DNA from: JAHEAO01 sp942492375
Lineage (GTDB): Bacteria > Pseudomonadota > Alphaproteobacteria > Rhodobacterales > Rhodobacteraceae
Reading direction: 5' to 3'
Length of the DNA stretch: 64,000 nt
NCBI GenBank assembly: GCA_942492375.1
Contig: CALOEL010000012.1
Coordinates: 186,001 to 250,000, forward strand
The notes below the pieces were generated by a model that made no database searches, had not been told where the DNA came from, and worked only from the letters and a program-made list of their open reading frames with translations. Within the stretch, counting starts at the first letter, position 1. Each line of letters opens with the position of its first letter. The translations under genes were made by a program, and so were the position numbers. Positions 27,654-38,018 of this stretch are shown here, one piece after another.

Positions 27654-28613
27654 TCAACGTTCGTCGGCTTCGCTTTTCGACGCTTCGCCATCCCGCGCGC
27701 TGCCAGACGTTGCGTCCTTGTCCCGCGGGGGATCCTCGGCTCGGGTTCTCAATGGTTCGTTGAAAGTCAGGGTGCGGTAGGGAAACGGGATCTCAATTCC
27801 GGCATCGTCCAAAGCGCGCTTGACCGCCGCGATCACCTTGTCGCGTGACTTGCGGATGTCGAGCGGCTTCGATCCGGTCCACCAGGTGACCTCGAAATTG
27901 ATCGAACTGTCGGCAAACTCCTGGGCGAATATCTGCACGTCCTTGACGTCGTCGCGGACGCTGTCGACGCTGCGGACCGCCTTGGCGATCACGTCGCGCG
28001 CCTCGTCCACATCTTCGCCATAGGCCACGCCGCAGATGATGGTGGTCCGGCGCAAGTCGTTCGAGGTGCGGACCACGACCGGGTTCTTGAACAGGATGGC
28101 GTTCGGAGCGACGACCAGCTGACCGTCGGTCTGACGGACATGGGTATCGCGGATCGTGATCTCTTCGATCTGGCCGTCGATATCGGCATCCTTGCATTCG
28201 ATGAAATCGCCAACCTTGAAGGGTTCGCGTAACAGCAGCAGGATGCCGGCCAGGAAGTTCTCGAAGACATCCTTGAACGCAAAGCCGATCGCCACACCGC
28301 CAATGCCAAGCGTGGTCAGCGCACGGCCCGGCGTGATGGAGGGGAAAACGATCGTGAGCGCGATCAGCCCGGCCGCGATCCAAATCGTAACCGTCAGCAG
28401 CATGACGATAACGTCGATCAGCGCCCGGCGCATGTGGGCGCGACCGAGCGCCTTGGGCAGAATTCGCCGGGTCATCGCCACAATGAACCAGATAACCAGC
28501 AGGAAAAGCCCTGCAATCAGGATCAGTGGCAACATCTCCCAGAAGCCGCTCGCGTAGCCCGACAGCTGGTCGCGAAGCGGCTCTGGGACAAAAGAGATAA
28601 ACTCGTCGATCAC
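27654..28613 (-). CDS. MscS-family small-conductance mechanosensitive channel
   Basis: The 319-residue inner-membrane protein has three to four N-terminal membrane segments. The pore-lining and beta-domain region reads LTTLGIGGVAIGFAFKDVFENFLAGILLLLREPFKVGDFIE, the MscS signature. A soluble C-terminal domain ends in a charged, lysine- and aspartate-rich tail. It opens under membrane tension to release solutes during osmotic downshock. It converges with the DUF4167 gene. Confidence 0.93.
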   Translation of the reverse strand: MIDEFISFVPEPLRDQLSGYASGFWEMLPLILIAGLFLLVIWFIVAMTRRILPKALGRAHMRRALIDVIVMLLTVTIWIAAGLIALTIVFPSITPGRALTTLGIGGVAIGFAFKDVFENFLAGILLLLREPFKVGDFIECKDADIDGQIEEITIRDTHVRQTDGQLVVAPNAILFKNPVVVRTSNDLRRTTIICGVAYGEDVDEARDVIAKAVRSVDSVRDDVKDVQIFAQEFADSSINFEVTWWTGSKPLDIRKSRDKVIAAVKRALDDAGIEIPFPYRTLTFNEPLRTRAEDPPRDKDATSGSARDGEASKSEADER

Positions 28614-28641
28614 ACTTGGCCGACTTAGACCGGCTTTCGCG

Positions 28642-29853
28642 TCAGGCCAGCGCTTTGTTCAGGTTCTCGTCGATCTTTTCAAGAAAGCCCTCGGTCGTCA
28701 GCCATTTCTGATCCGGTCCGACCAGCAGAGCGAGGTCCTTGGTCATGTGGCCGCTTTCGACCGTGTCGACGACCACCTTCTCCATCGTTTCTGCAAAGGT
28801 CTTGAGCCTGTCGTTGCCATCGAGCTTGGCGCGATGCTTCAGCCCGCCGGTCCACGCGAAGATTGACGCGATCGAGTTTGTCGAGGTCGCCTCGCCCTTC
28901 TGGTGCTGCCGGTAGTGGCGGGTGACCGTGCCATGGGCGGCCTCGGCCTCGACGATCTTGCCATCGGGGGTCATCAGCTGGCTGGTCATCAGCCCGAGCG
29001 AGCCGAAGCCCTGTGCCACGGTGTCGGACTGCACGTCGCCGTCATAGTTCTTGCAGGCCCAGACATAGCCGCCCGACCATTTCATCGCCGCCGCGACCAT
29101 GTCGTCGATCAGGCGGTGTTCGTAGGTGATGTTCTTCTTCTTGAAGTCCTCGGCGAATTCGGCGTCGAAGATTTCCTGGAAGATGTCCTTGAAGCGACCG
29201 TCATAGGCCTTGAGGATCGTGTTCTTGGTCGAAAGGTAGACCGGATAGCCACGGTTCAGCCCGTAATTCAGCGAAGCGCGGGCGAAGTCGCGGATCGAGT
29301 CGTCGAGGTTGTACATCGCCATGGTCACGCCGGAACCGGGCGCTTGAAAGACTTCGCGCTCGATGGTCTCGCCATCATCGCCGACGAATTTGATCGTCAG
29401 CTTGCCCTTGCCGGGGAAACGGAAATCGGTGGCGCGGTACTGGTCGCCGAAGGCGTGACGGCCGACAATGATCGGCTGGGTCCAGCCGGGGACAAGGCGG
29501 GGCACGTTCTTGCAGATGATCGGTTCGCGGAAGATCACGCCGCCGAGGATGTTGCGGATCGTACCGTTGGGGCTGCGCCACATCTGCTTCAGGCCGAATT
29601 CCTCGACCCGGTCCTCGTCGGGGGTGATGGTCGCGCATTTGACGCCGACGCCGATCTCTTTGATCTTTTCGGCGGCGTCGATGGTGATCTGGTCGTCGGT
29701 CCGGTCGCGTTCTTCGATCCCGAGGTCATAGTAGAGAAGGTCGATATCCAGATAGGGCAGGATCAGTTTCTTCTTGATGAAATCCCAGATGATCCGGGTC
29801 ATCTCGTCGCCGTCGAGTTCGACGACGGGATTCTCGACTTTGATCTTGGTCAT
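28642..29853 (-). CDS. icd: Isocitrate dehydrogenase (NADP+), type II
   Basis: The 403-residue protein belongs to the eukaryote-like subfamily. It begins MTKIKVENPVVELDGDEMTRIIW and carries the isocitrate site MWRSPNGTIRNILGG and the metal-binding YDGDVQSD. NADP-binding residues lie in the AHGTVTRHYRQHQ segment. It oxidises isocitrate to 2-oxoglutarate in the TCA cycle and supplies NADPH. It is 28 bases upstream of the mscS-type gene on the same strand. A non-coding stretch of about 240 bases precedes it. Confidence 0.97.
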   Translation of the reverse strand: MTKIKVENPVVELDGDEMTRIIWDFIKKKLILPYLDIDLLYYDLGIEERDRTDDQITIDAAEKIKEIGVGVKCATITPDEDRVEEFGLKQMWRSPNGTIRNILGGVIFREPIICKNVPRLVPGWTQPIIVGRHAFGDQYRATDFRFPGKGKLTIKFVGDDGETIEREVFQAPGSGVTMAMYNLDDSIRDFARASLNYGLNRGYPVYLSTKNTILKAYDGRFKDIFQEIFDAEFAEDFKKKNITYEHRLIDDMVAAAMKWSGGYVWACKNYDGDVQSDTVAQGFGSLGLMTSQLMTPDGKIVEAEAAHGTVTRHYRQHQKGEATSTNSIASIFAWTGGLKHRAKLDGNDRLKTFAETMEKVVVDTVESGHMTKDLALLVGPDQKWLTTEGFLEKIDENLNKALA

Positions 29854-30093
29854 GCGGTGCTGCCCCTCTTGGCTGATTCACGGGATTGCCGGGGTATTAG
29901 CCTGAAACTGATGTGAGGGGAAGGTATGCGGCGGTATGCAGTCCCGGATCGGGGAAACGAAAGACTTCGGGGAAGCCTGCGCGCGATGTGTAGCGGTTTG
30001 AACATCACGCCTGCGGCAAGCTGCCGCCCACTCCTTGAGATTGATTGATACCGTTGCGGATGTTCGGCTTTCTGGTCCCCGACCGGCGGTGTC

Positions 30094-30342
30094 TCAGTCG
30101 TCCGCGTTGATGGCCATTGTCCGGTTGGAGCTGCCCTTGGTTTCCATGTCCTTGAGATAGGCGCGGGCCTGGGCCTCGGCGCGCAGCACGCGAATTGCGG
30201 TCAGAAAGGCGTCCTGCAGCGTCGAGGACGACGCCCCGATGATCTTGCTGACCTCGTTCACAACGGTGGCGTCGCCCGTGCGCTTTTCATAGGCGAGCGC
30301 GTCTTCGGCGAGTTGCTGGGCGATGGCGTCGGCTTTCGACAT
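30094..30342 (-). CDS. Small conserved hypothetical protein, 82 aa
   Basis: The protein is helical and soluble, with the central segment TVVNEVSKIIGASSSTLQDAFLTAIRVLRAEAQARAYL. I recognise no domain. It is on the same strand and 29 bases downstream of the alpha/beta-hydrolase gene, with an AAAGAGGC site before the ATG, so a two-gene operon is likely. The ordered length and normal codon use argue for a real gene. Confidence 0.7.
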   Translation of the reverse strand: MSKADAIAQQLAEDALAYEKRTGDATVVNEVSKIIGASSSTLQDAFLTAIRVLRAEAQARAYLKDMETKGSSNRTMAINADD

Positions 30343-30371
30343 TGAAAGAGGCTCCGGCGTTCTGATTTCTG

Positions 30372-31025
30372 TCAGCGGGTGGTTTCGGTCACCCGGCGGC
30401 GCACATAATCTTCCACGGTGCCGATCATCGTGTCCATATAGGGATCCTCGAAGAAGTGGCCCGAGCCTTCGACCTCGACATGGGTGATGGTGATGCCCTT
30501 CTGTTCGTGCAGCTTTTCGACAAGCTGATGGGTGTCGCGCGGCGGCGCCACGCGGTCGGCGGTGCCGTTGATAACGAGGCCCGAGGACGGGCAGGGCGCG
30601 AGGAACGAGAAATCATACATGTTGGCGGGCGGTGACACGCTGATGAACCCGGTGATTTCCGGACGGCGCATCAGAAGTTGCATGCCGATCCAGGCTCCGA
30701 AAGAGAAGCCGGCCACCCAGCAATGCTTGGCGTTCTGGTTCATCGACTGCAGGTAGTCGAGCGCCGAGGCCGCATCGCTGAGTTCGCCCACGCCTTGATC
30801 GTATTCACCTTGGCTGCGACCGACACCGCGGAAATTGAACCGCAGGACGGTGAAGCCCATATTCAGAAACGCATAATGGAGGTTGTAGACCACCCGGTTG
30901 TTCATCGTGCCGCCGAATTGCGGATGCGGATGCAGGATGATGGCGATCGGCGCGTCCTTTTCCTTTTGCGGATGATAACGGCCTTCCAGCCGACCTTCGG
31001 GACCGGGAAAAATGACTTCGGGCAT
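30372..31025 (-). CDS. Alpha/beta hydrolase (dienelactone hydrolase-like)
   Basis: The 217-residue protein starts at 31025 (MPEVIFPGPEGRLEGRYH). It has an oxyanion-type HPHPQFGGTMNN, RFNFRGVGRS, the nucleophile elbow GFSFGAW, an acid in NGTADRVAPP and a late histidine (GSGHFF), which together make a full Ser-Asp-His triad. The substrate is unknown. A longer frame to 31085 would run through the divergent iscR promoter and is rejected. The gene is transcribed away from iscR. Confidence 0.88.
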   Translation of the reverse strand: MPEVIFPGPEGRLEGRYHPQKEKDAPIAIILHPHPQFGGTMNNRVVYNLHYAFLNMGFTVLRFNFRGVGRSQGEYDQGVGELSDAASALDYLQSMNQNAKHCWVAGFSFGAWIGMQLLMRRPEITGFISVSPPANMYDFSFLAPCPSSGLVINGTADRVAPPRDTHQLVEKLHEQKGITITHVEVEGSGHFFEDPYMDTMIGTVEDYVRRRVTETTR

Positions 31026-31064
31026 GCGTCTCTTTCGTTTTGACGAAAAGTGCCGGTCCAATTC

Positions 31065-31101
31065 TTGACGAATTTGCTCGGACACCTTAGAACAATTCTA
31101 A
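31065..31101 (+). promoter_or_regulatory. iscR-suf promoter with an Irr-type inverted repeat
   Basis: TTGACG (31065-31070) is followed after 16-17 bases by a -10-like TTAGAAC. The -10 region is embedded in the inverted repeat TTAGAA-CAA-TTCTAA (31087-31101). This matches the known form of Irr/ICE boxes, TTAGAAnnnTTCTAA, described for alphaproteobacterial iron genes. A protein bound there would block RNA polymerase, so repression at low iron by Irr is inferred. The first gene served is iscR, 85 bases downstream. Confidence 0.7.
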
Positions 31102-31185
31102 ATCGCCCACGGAAGGGCGGTTCGGGGCTGGTAGTCAGGTAATGACACTGTCTCCGAAGGTCAATGAATTTGCAGAGCGCGCGCG

Positions 31186-31647
31186 ATGAAACTCAGCACC
31201 AAGGGACGTTATGCGATGGTGGCTCTCGCCGATCTGGCGAGTCAGGATCCTGGCGCGCTGAGTTCCCTTGCCGAGATTTCCAAGCGACAAGACATTTCGC
31301 TGCCCTATCTGGAGCAGCTGTTCGTCAAGCTGCGCCGCGCCGGTCTGGTCGATTCCGTGCGTGGTCCCGGCGGCGGTTACAGGTTGGCCAAGGCCGCATC
31401 CGCGATCCGGATCTCCGACATTCTTTCGGCGGTGGATGAAACGGTGAGCGCGATGCATACCGGCGCTGCGGCTTCGGGCGCGGTTTCGGGGACGCGCGCG
31501 CAGTCGCTGACCAACCGGCTGTGGGAAGGGCTGTCGGCACATGTCTACGTGTTTCTGCACCAGACCCGGCTGTCCGACGTGGTGGGAAACGATTTGACTC
31601 CCTGTCCGGCTGTACCGGTCCTGTTCACGGTGGTGGACGAAGGATGA
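31186..31647 (+). CDS. iscR: Rrf2-family iron-sulfur regulator IscR, single-cysteine type
   Basis: The 153-residue protein has an Rrf2 winged helix (MKLSTKGRYAMVALADLA, ISLPYLEQLFVKLRRAGLVDSVRGPGGGYRLAK). The three clustered cysteines that ligate the cluster in E. coli IscR are missing; the only cysteine is C140. This is the pattern known from Rhodobacter IscR, which binds its cluster in an unusual way. It heads the suf operon and is expected to repress it according to Fe-S status. Confidence 0.93.
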   Translation: MKLSTKGRYAMVALADLASQDPGALSSLAEISKRQDISLPYLEQLFVKLRRAGLVDSVRGPGGGYRLAKAASAIRISDILSAVDETVSAMHTGAAASGAVSGTRAQSLTNRLWEGLSAHVYVFLHQTRLSDVVGNDLTPCPAVPVLFTVVDEG

Positions 31648-31707
31648 GGATGCGTGGTCACAATGAGCCGCGCTGGCGCGCGGCAAGAGATTTCGCCCTG
31701 CGGGCCC

Positions 31708-31728
31708 GTGCCTCCGGCGGGGATATTT
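31708..31728 (-). repeat. Dispersed intergenic repeat, copy 2
   Basis: On the minus strand this is identical over 21 bases to the element at 10947-10967. It lies in the 109-base gap between iscR and the desulfurase gene. Confidence 0.6.
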
Positions 31729-31756
31729 GCACGACGATGAAGATCGGGGCGGGCCG

Positions 31757-32803
31757 ATGACGGGGCGCATCTATCTTGACTGGAACGCGACGGCACCGTT
31801 GCGGTCCGAGGCGCGGGTCGCGATGGCCGCGGCGATGGACCTGGTCGGCAATCCGTCAAGCGTTCATCGCGAAGGCCGTGCGGCGAAGGCGCTGATCGAG
31901 ACCGCCCGCGCCGATCTGGCCGTTGCCTTCGGTGCGACGGGTGCCGATATCGTCTTCACTTCGGGCGCCACCGAAGCGGCGGCGCTGGCGCTGGCCGGGC
32001 GCGGACTGCACTGCGCGGCGGTGGAACATGACGCCATCACCGCCTGGTGCGCCGTGGACCTGCCGGTGGATGGTGCCGGTGCCGTGCACGTATCCCAGCC
32101 GGGGGCTTCGGCGCTGCAGTTGGCCAATTCCGAGACCGGAGTGGTCCAGGATCTGCCGGATGGGCTGACGGTCTGTGATGCGACCCAAGGATTCGGCAAG
32201 CTTCCGGTGGCGTTCAACTGGCTCGGCGCCGATATGGCGACACTCTCGGCCCACAAGCTGGGCGGTCCCAAGGGCATCGGCGCGCTGGTGCTGCGGCAGG
32301 GGCTGGAGGTCGAGGCCCGGATCCGGGGCGGGGGGCAGGAAATGGGCCGCCGCGCCGGCACCGAGAACCTGATCGGCATCGCCGGTCTTGCCGCGGCGGC
32401 GAAAGCGGCTGTGCGCGATGTGGCCGACGGCGTCTGGGAGGGCGTGGCCGTGCTTCGTGATCTTCTGGAAAGCGCGGTTGCGGATGCCACGTCGGACACT
32501 ATCTTTGCAGGGAGGGACGCGCGACGTCTCCCCAATACGAGCTGCATCATCTCGCCTGGCTGGAAGAGCGAGACCCAGGTGATGCAGATGGACCTTTGCG
32601 GGTTTGCTATTTCGGCCGGGTCGGCCTGTTCGTCCGGCAAGGTCAGGGCCAGCCGGATCTTGCAGGCCATGGGCTACGACGATACGGCCAGTGCCAGTGC
32701 GATCAGGGTGTCGCTGGGGCCGGAGACCACAAGGGATGACGTGCTGTGCTTTGCCGATGCTTGGACTGCGGCACACAGGAAATTTCGCGCGAAGGCCGCG
32801 TGA
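31757..32803 (+). CDS. Cysteine desulfurase, NifS/IscS class
   Basis: This PLP enzyme of 348 residues removes sulfur from cysteine to supply Fe-S assembly. It starts at 31757 (MTGRIYLDWNATAPLRSEA). The PLP lysine is in LSAHKLGGPKGIGALVL and the persulfide cysteine in SAGSACSSGKVRASRIL, the class I loop. It is shorter than typical IscS (about 400 residues). A second desulfurase of the SufS class closes the same operon. Confidence 0.92.
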   Translation: MTGRIYLDWNATAPLRSEARVAMAAAMDLVGNPSSVHREGRAAKALIETARADLAVAFGATGADIVFTSGATEAAALALAGRGLHCAAVEHDAITAWCAVDLPVDGAGAVHVSQPGASALQLANSETGVVQDLPDGLTVCDATQGFGKLPVAFNWLGADMATLSAHKLGGPKGIGALVLRQGLEVEARIRGGGQEMGRRAGTENLIGIAGLAAAAKAAVRDVADGVWEGVAVLRDLLESAVADATSDTIFAGRDARRLPNTSCIISPGWKSETQVMQMDLCGFAISAGSACSSGKVRASRILQAMGYDDTASASAIRVSLGPETTRDDVLCFADAWTAAHRKFRAKAA

Positions 32804-32812
32804 GGAAAGGCG

Positions 32813-34342
<1,530 letters not shown>

Positions 34343-34512
34343 GATGGGATACGGGCTGGTCCAGATGATCGCGTTGCCTCGGCACGCCGCAATCCAGGTC
34401 GCGCCCGGGGCGTTTCTGACGTTGCGGGAACCGGAAAACGGCCAAACGGGGTCCAATTCCTGCCCCAATCAGGTGCTTTCCTGCCATCGGGTCTCTTTGG
34501 TGGGCATGCAGG

Positions 34513-35106
34513 ATGATCAATCCGGATCGACAGAAGAAGCAATTCGAAGAGCGGCTGCGGCGGATTTCGGCCGGCGGCGCGAACACGATGACGCAAGTCT
34601 ACGTGGGACCAGTCGAGGAAACCGCCACGGGGACGCCGAAGAAACGGGTCGTGTCTCCGTTGCCCACGATGCGCGAGACGATCGGTTATCCGGCCTCGAT
34701 CGTCGGGGCCTTCCTGCTGGGGATGCTCGCGGTGCTGATCACCCGCTGGGTTCGCTTCACGATGGCGGGCGGCACGCTGACCGGCGAAGATGCCGACATC
34801 ATGATGGCGATCGACGGCGGTCTGGCCCTGGCCATCGGCTTCGTGCTCAAACAGATGTTCCGCCTGTCCGGCAAGGTGCAGGAAACCGCGAAGACCATGG
34901 GTATCTTCGCGATGATCTGCGTGATGCACAACCTGGTCCATGTCTGGCCGGGGGCGTTCGAAAAGGCGTTCTCTCCGGAATGGGTGACCAATGTCGTCGA
35001 GACGACCGAACCGAACTCGGTGCTGTTTCGCGGGATTTCTTTCGTTGTGGGCGAGGACGAGAGCAAGCCGGCAGTGCCCCAGCTTATCGAGATGAACAAC
35101 CGCTAG
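34513..35106 (+). CDS. Membrane protein of unknown function inside the suf operon
   Basis: The 197-residue protein has a soluble, basic N-terminus (about 55 residues), then two or three membrane segments (PASIVGAFLLGMLAVLITRWV, IDGGLALAIGFVLKQMF, MGIFAMICVMHNLVHVW) and a short polar tail. No family is recognised. It is separated from sufB by 170 non-coding bases. Its position between sufB and sufC suggests co-expression with Fe-S assembly genes, but no functional link is shown by the sequence. Confidence 0.75.
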   Translation: MINPDRQKKQFEERLRRISAGGANTMTQVYVGPVEETATGTPKKRVVSPLPTMRETIGYPASIVGAFLLGMLAVLITRWVRFTMAGGTLTGEDADIMMAIDGGLALAIGFVLKQMFRLSGKVQETAKTMGIFAMICVMHNLVHVWPGAFEKAFSPEWVTNVVETTEPNSVLFRGISFVVGEDESKPAVPQLIEMNNR

Positions 35107-35176
35107 TCGCGGAGAGTCGCTGGCAAACCGGGTATATCTACGTCGGGTCGATCGCGCCGTTCAAGAGCGGTTCGCC

Positions 35177-35977
35177 ATGACCGGCAGGGTAGAACGGATC
35201 CAGCATCTGCAAGAGGCGATGCAAGCGCAGCGTCCCTTTGCAACGGCAAATCTCGTGATGCACTTCTCCCGGATGGCGGGGCACCCGGTCGTGTTTTGCG
35301 TGGACCGGCGGCGTGACACGATCCAGGATACTCACAAGCGTGGGCAGTTCTACGAGGTCGAGGAACTCTCGCTTCTCTCGCGCCTCTTTCCGCCCGGGTT
35401 GCGCTATCTCGATATCGGATCGAATGTGGGCAACCACAGCCTGTATTTTTCGATCGTGATGAAAGCCGCTCGCGTCGTGCCGGTCGAGCCGAACCCGCTG
35501 GCCTTCGAGATGCTCATTGCAAACACGTTGGCGAATGGCCTGTCGGATATCATCTGCCTGGATCATGTCGGCGTTGGCCTGTCCGACCGGCGCTCTGCCG
35601 GTTACGCGATGGAGGAACGCCGCCGGAACCTCGGTGCTGCCAAGATGCTGGAAGGCGGCGGTGAGCTCGAAACCTGGCCGGGCGACGACTTGTTCGCCGA
35701 GGAAGCACCCGACTTCCTGAAGATCGACGTGGAAGGCATGGAGATGGAGGTGCTCTCGGGCCTGGCCGAGACCATAGAGCGCAGCCAGCCAGCGATCTTC
35801 ATCGAGGTCGATGACGACAATGCAAAGGCTTTCGCGGCCTGGGTCGACGAACACGGCTATGCCAGCGTCTACGCGATCCGCAAATACCGCACCCAGGTCA
35901 ACCATCTGCTCGTGCCGGCCGCCGAGGCGCCGGCAATGAAACGGAAAATAACAGAAAATTCAGTCGAGGAACTCTGA
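35177..35977 (+). CDS. FkbM-family SAM-dependent methyltransferase
   Basis: The 266-residue protein has a SAM-binding motif (LRYLDIGSNVGNHSLYFSIVM), an acidic second motif (VVPVEPNPLAFEML) and the FkbM hallmark FLKIDVEGMEMEVLSGL. The family O-methylates sugars and small molecules. Its stop overlaps the sufC start (TGATG), which ties its translation to the suf operon. That location is odd for a sugar-type methyltransferase, and its substrate is unknown. Confidence 0.87.
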   Translation: MTGRVERIQHLQEAMQAQRPFATANLVMHFSRMAGHPVVFCVDRRRDTIQDTHKRGQFYEVEELSLLSRLFPPGLRYLDIGSNVGNHSLYFSIVMKAARVVPVEPNPLAFEMLIANTLANGLSDIICLDHVGVGLSDRRSAGYAMEERRRNLGAAKMLEGGGELETWPGDDLFAEEAPDFLKIDVEGMEMEVLSGLAETIERSQPAIFIEVDDDNAKAFAAWVDEHGYASVYAIRKYRTQVNHLLVPAAEAPAMKRKITENSVEEL

Positions 35978-36732
35978 TGCTGACGATCAAGAACCTGCAT
36001 GTGAAACTTGAAGAAGAAGACAAGGCGATCCTGAAAGGCGTCGACCTGACCGTCGAGGACGGCAAGGTTCACGCGATCATGGGGCCCAACGGCTCTGGCA
36101 AGTCGACGCTGTCCTACGTGCTGTCCGGCCGCGACGGTTACGAGGTCACGGAAGGCTCTGCCGAGCTGAACGGGACCGATCTTCTCGATCTCGAACCCGA
36201 GGAACGTGCCGCGGCGGGACTGTTCCTGGCCTTCCAGTATCCGGTCGAGATCCCCGGCGTGGGCAACATGACATTCCTGCGCACTGCCGTGAACGCGCAG
36301 CGCAAGGCGCGCGGCGAGGAGGAGATGTCCTCGACCGATTTCCTGAAGCAGATCCGCGCGACCGCCAAATCGCTGAAGATCGACGCCGACATGCTGAAGC
36401 GCCCGGTCAATGTCGGCTTCTCGGGCGGCGAGAAGAAACGCAACGAGATCCTGCAGATGGCGATGCTCGAGCCGAAGATGTGCATTCTCGACGAGACCGA
36501 TTCCGGTCTCGACGTCGATGCGATGAAGCTGGTGGCCGAGGGCGTGAACGCGCTGCGCGGCGAGGGACGGTCGTTTTTGGTCATCACCCATTACCAGCGG
36601 CTTCTGGACCATATCAAACCCGATGTCGTCCACATCATGGCCGATGGCCGCATCGTGAAATCTGGCGGGCCGGAACTGGCGCTTGAGGTCGAAACGAACG
36701 GCTACGCCGGCATCGTCGAGGAGGTGGCCTGA
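35977..36732 (+). CDS. sufC: Suf complex ATPase SufC
   Basis: The 251-residue ABC-type ATPase powers the SufBCD scaffold in the cytoplasm. It has Walker A (GPNGSGKSTLSYVLSG), the signature SGGEKKRNEILQMAMLEPKM and Walker B (CILDETDSGLDVDA). The DETDSGLD form is typical of SufC. Both of its ends overlap neighbours by TGATG. Confidence 0.97.
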   Translation: MLTIKNLHVKLEEEDKAILKGVDLTVEDGKVHAIMGPNGSGKSTLSYVLSGRDGYEVTEGSAELNGTDLLDLEPEERAAAGLFLAFQYPVEIPGVGNMTFLRTAVNAQRKARGEEEMSSTDFLKQIRATAKSLKIDADMLKRPVNVGFSGGEKKRNEILQMAMLEPKMCILDETDSGLDVDAMKLVAEGVNALRGEGRSFLVITHYQRLLDHIKPDVVHIMADGRIVKSGGPELALEVETNGYAGIVEEVA

Positions 36733-38018
36733 TGGCTTTGCCACAAGCGAAACAGGACGCAACCGAGACGCGTCTGGACGCGCTGAGCGCGCCGAAGGGC
36801 GCCGCTTGGGCAGAGGCGGCGCGCAAGGACGCGCTGGCACGAGTGCGCACGATGGGTCTGCCGTCCCGCCGCGACGAATACTGGAAATATACTGATCCGA
36901 CGACGCTGGTGCAGGCCGAAGCGCCAAGCGCTAGCCTGTTTGATCCCGGGGAAAGCCCCATCTTCGGCGATATAGACCGGCTGCGGCTGGTATTCGTGGA
37001 TGGCGAATTCGACGCCGAGGCGTCGGACGATCCTGCACTGGCCGGTGTCACGATCGAACGGCTGTCCGACGCCGCGGCGACCGACATCCATTGGGCGAAG
37101 GACCTTTACGGCGAGCTGGAAGAGCGCGGTCAGGTTCCGGTTCAACGCCCGCTGGCGGCGCTGAACAGCGCCTTCGCGGCGGACGGCTTGGTGATACGCG
37201 CAAGCGGCAAGGCGGAACGCGCCGTTGCCATCGAATACCTGCACGGCGATGAAACTTCCGACGCGATGTTGCATCACGTCATCCGGCTGGAAGAAGGCGC
37301 GGACCTGACGATTCTGGAAACCGGACCCGCCGCTGCACGGTTCAACAAGGTGATGGAGGTTGATATCGCCGATGGTGCAGCATTCCACCATGTCCGCGCG
37401 CAAGGCCGCGACCATGAACGGCGCACCGCCACGCATGTGTTCGCGCGGCTCGGCGAAAGGAGCACGTTCAAAAGCTTCACCTTGTCCGTAAACGGTGTGC
37501 TGACCCGCAACGAGGTGGTGATCGAACTGACCGGTGACGACGCCGTGGCTCATGTCGCGGGCGCGGCGGTCGGTGACGGCGATTTTCACCATGACGATAC
37601 CGTCTTCATCACCCATGACGCGGTCGGCTGCGAAAGTCGGCAGGTCTTCAAGAAGGTGCTGCGCAATGGTGCCACCGGCGTCTTTCAGGGCAAGATCCTT
37701 GTAAAGAAAGACGCCCAGAAGACCGACGGCTACCAGATCAGCCAGTCGCTGCTTCTGGACGACGATGCGCAGTTCCTGGCCAAGCCGGAACTCGAGATCT
37801 ATGCCGACGACGTGGCCTGCTCGCACGGCTCGACATCGGGCGCGATTGATGACGATGCGCTGTTCTACCTGCGCTCTCGCGGGCTGCCCGAAGGACAGGC
37901 GCAGGATCTTCTGGTCCTGGCCTTCCTTGCCGAAGCCATCGAAGAAATCGACGACCCCGCCATCGCCGAGGATATCCTCGTGCGGCTCGACGGCTGGCTG
38001 CAGCGCCATCACAGCTGA
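36732..38018 (+). CDS. sufD: Fe-S cluster assembly subunit SufD
   Basis: The 428-residue protein is the SufB paralogue of the SufBC2D complex. A helical N-terminus contains GLPSRRDEYWKYTDPTTL. The beta-helix core and the conserved C-terminal YADDVACSHGSTSGAIDDDALFYLRSRGLPEGQAQDLLVLAF follow, with the histidine used in cluster building at the SufB/D interface. Its stop overlaps the next gene's start. Confidence 0.97.
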   Translation: MALPQAKQDATETRLDALSAPKGAAWAEAARKDALARVRTMGLPSRRDEYWKYTDPTTLVQAEAPSASLFDPGESPIFGDIDRLRLVFVDGEFDAEASDDPALAGVTIERLSDAAATDIHWAKDLYGELEERGQVPVQRPLAALNSAFAADGLVIRASGKAERAVAIEYLHGDETSDAMLHHVIRLEEGADLTILETGPAAARFNKVMEVDIADGAAFHHVRAQGRDHERRTATHVFARLGERSTFKSFTLSVNGVLTRNEVVIELTGDDAVAHVAGAAVGDGDFHHDDTVFITHDAVGCESRQVFKKVLRNGATGVFQGKILVKKDAQKTDGYQISQSLLLDDDAQFLAKPELEIYADDVACSHGSTSGAIDDDALFYLRSRGLPEGQAQDLLVLAFLAEAIEEIDDPAIAEDILVRLDGWLQRHHS

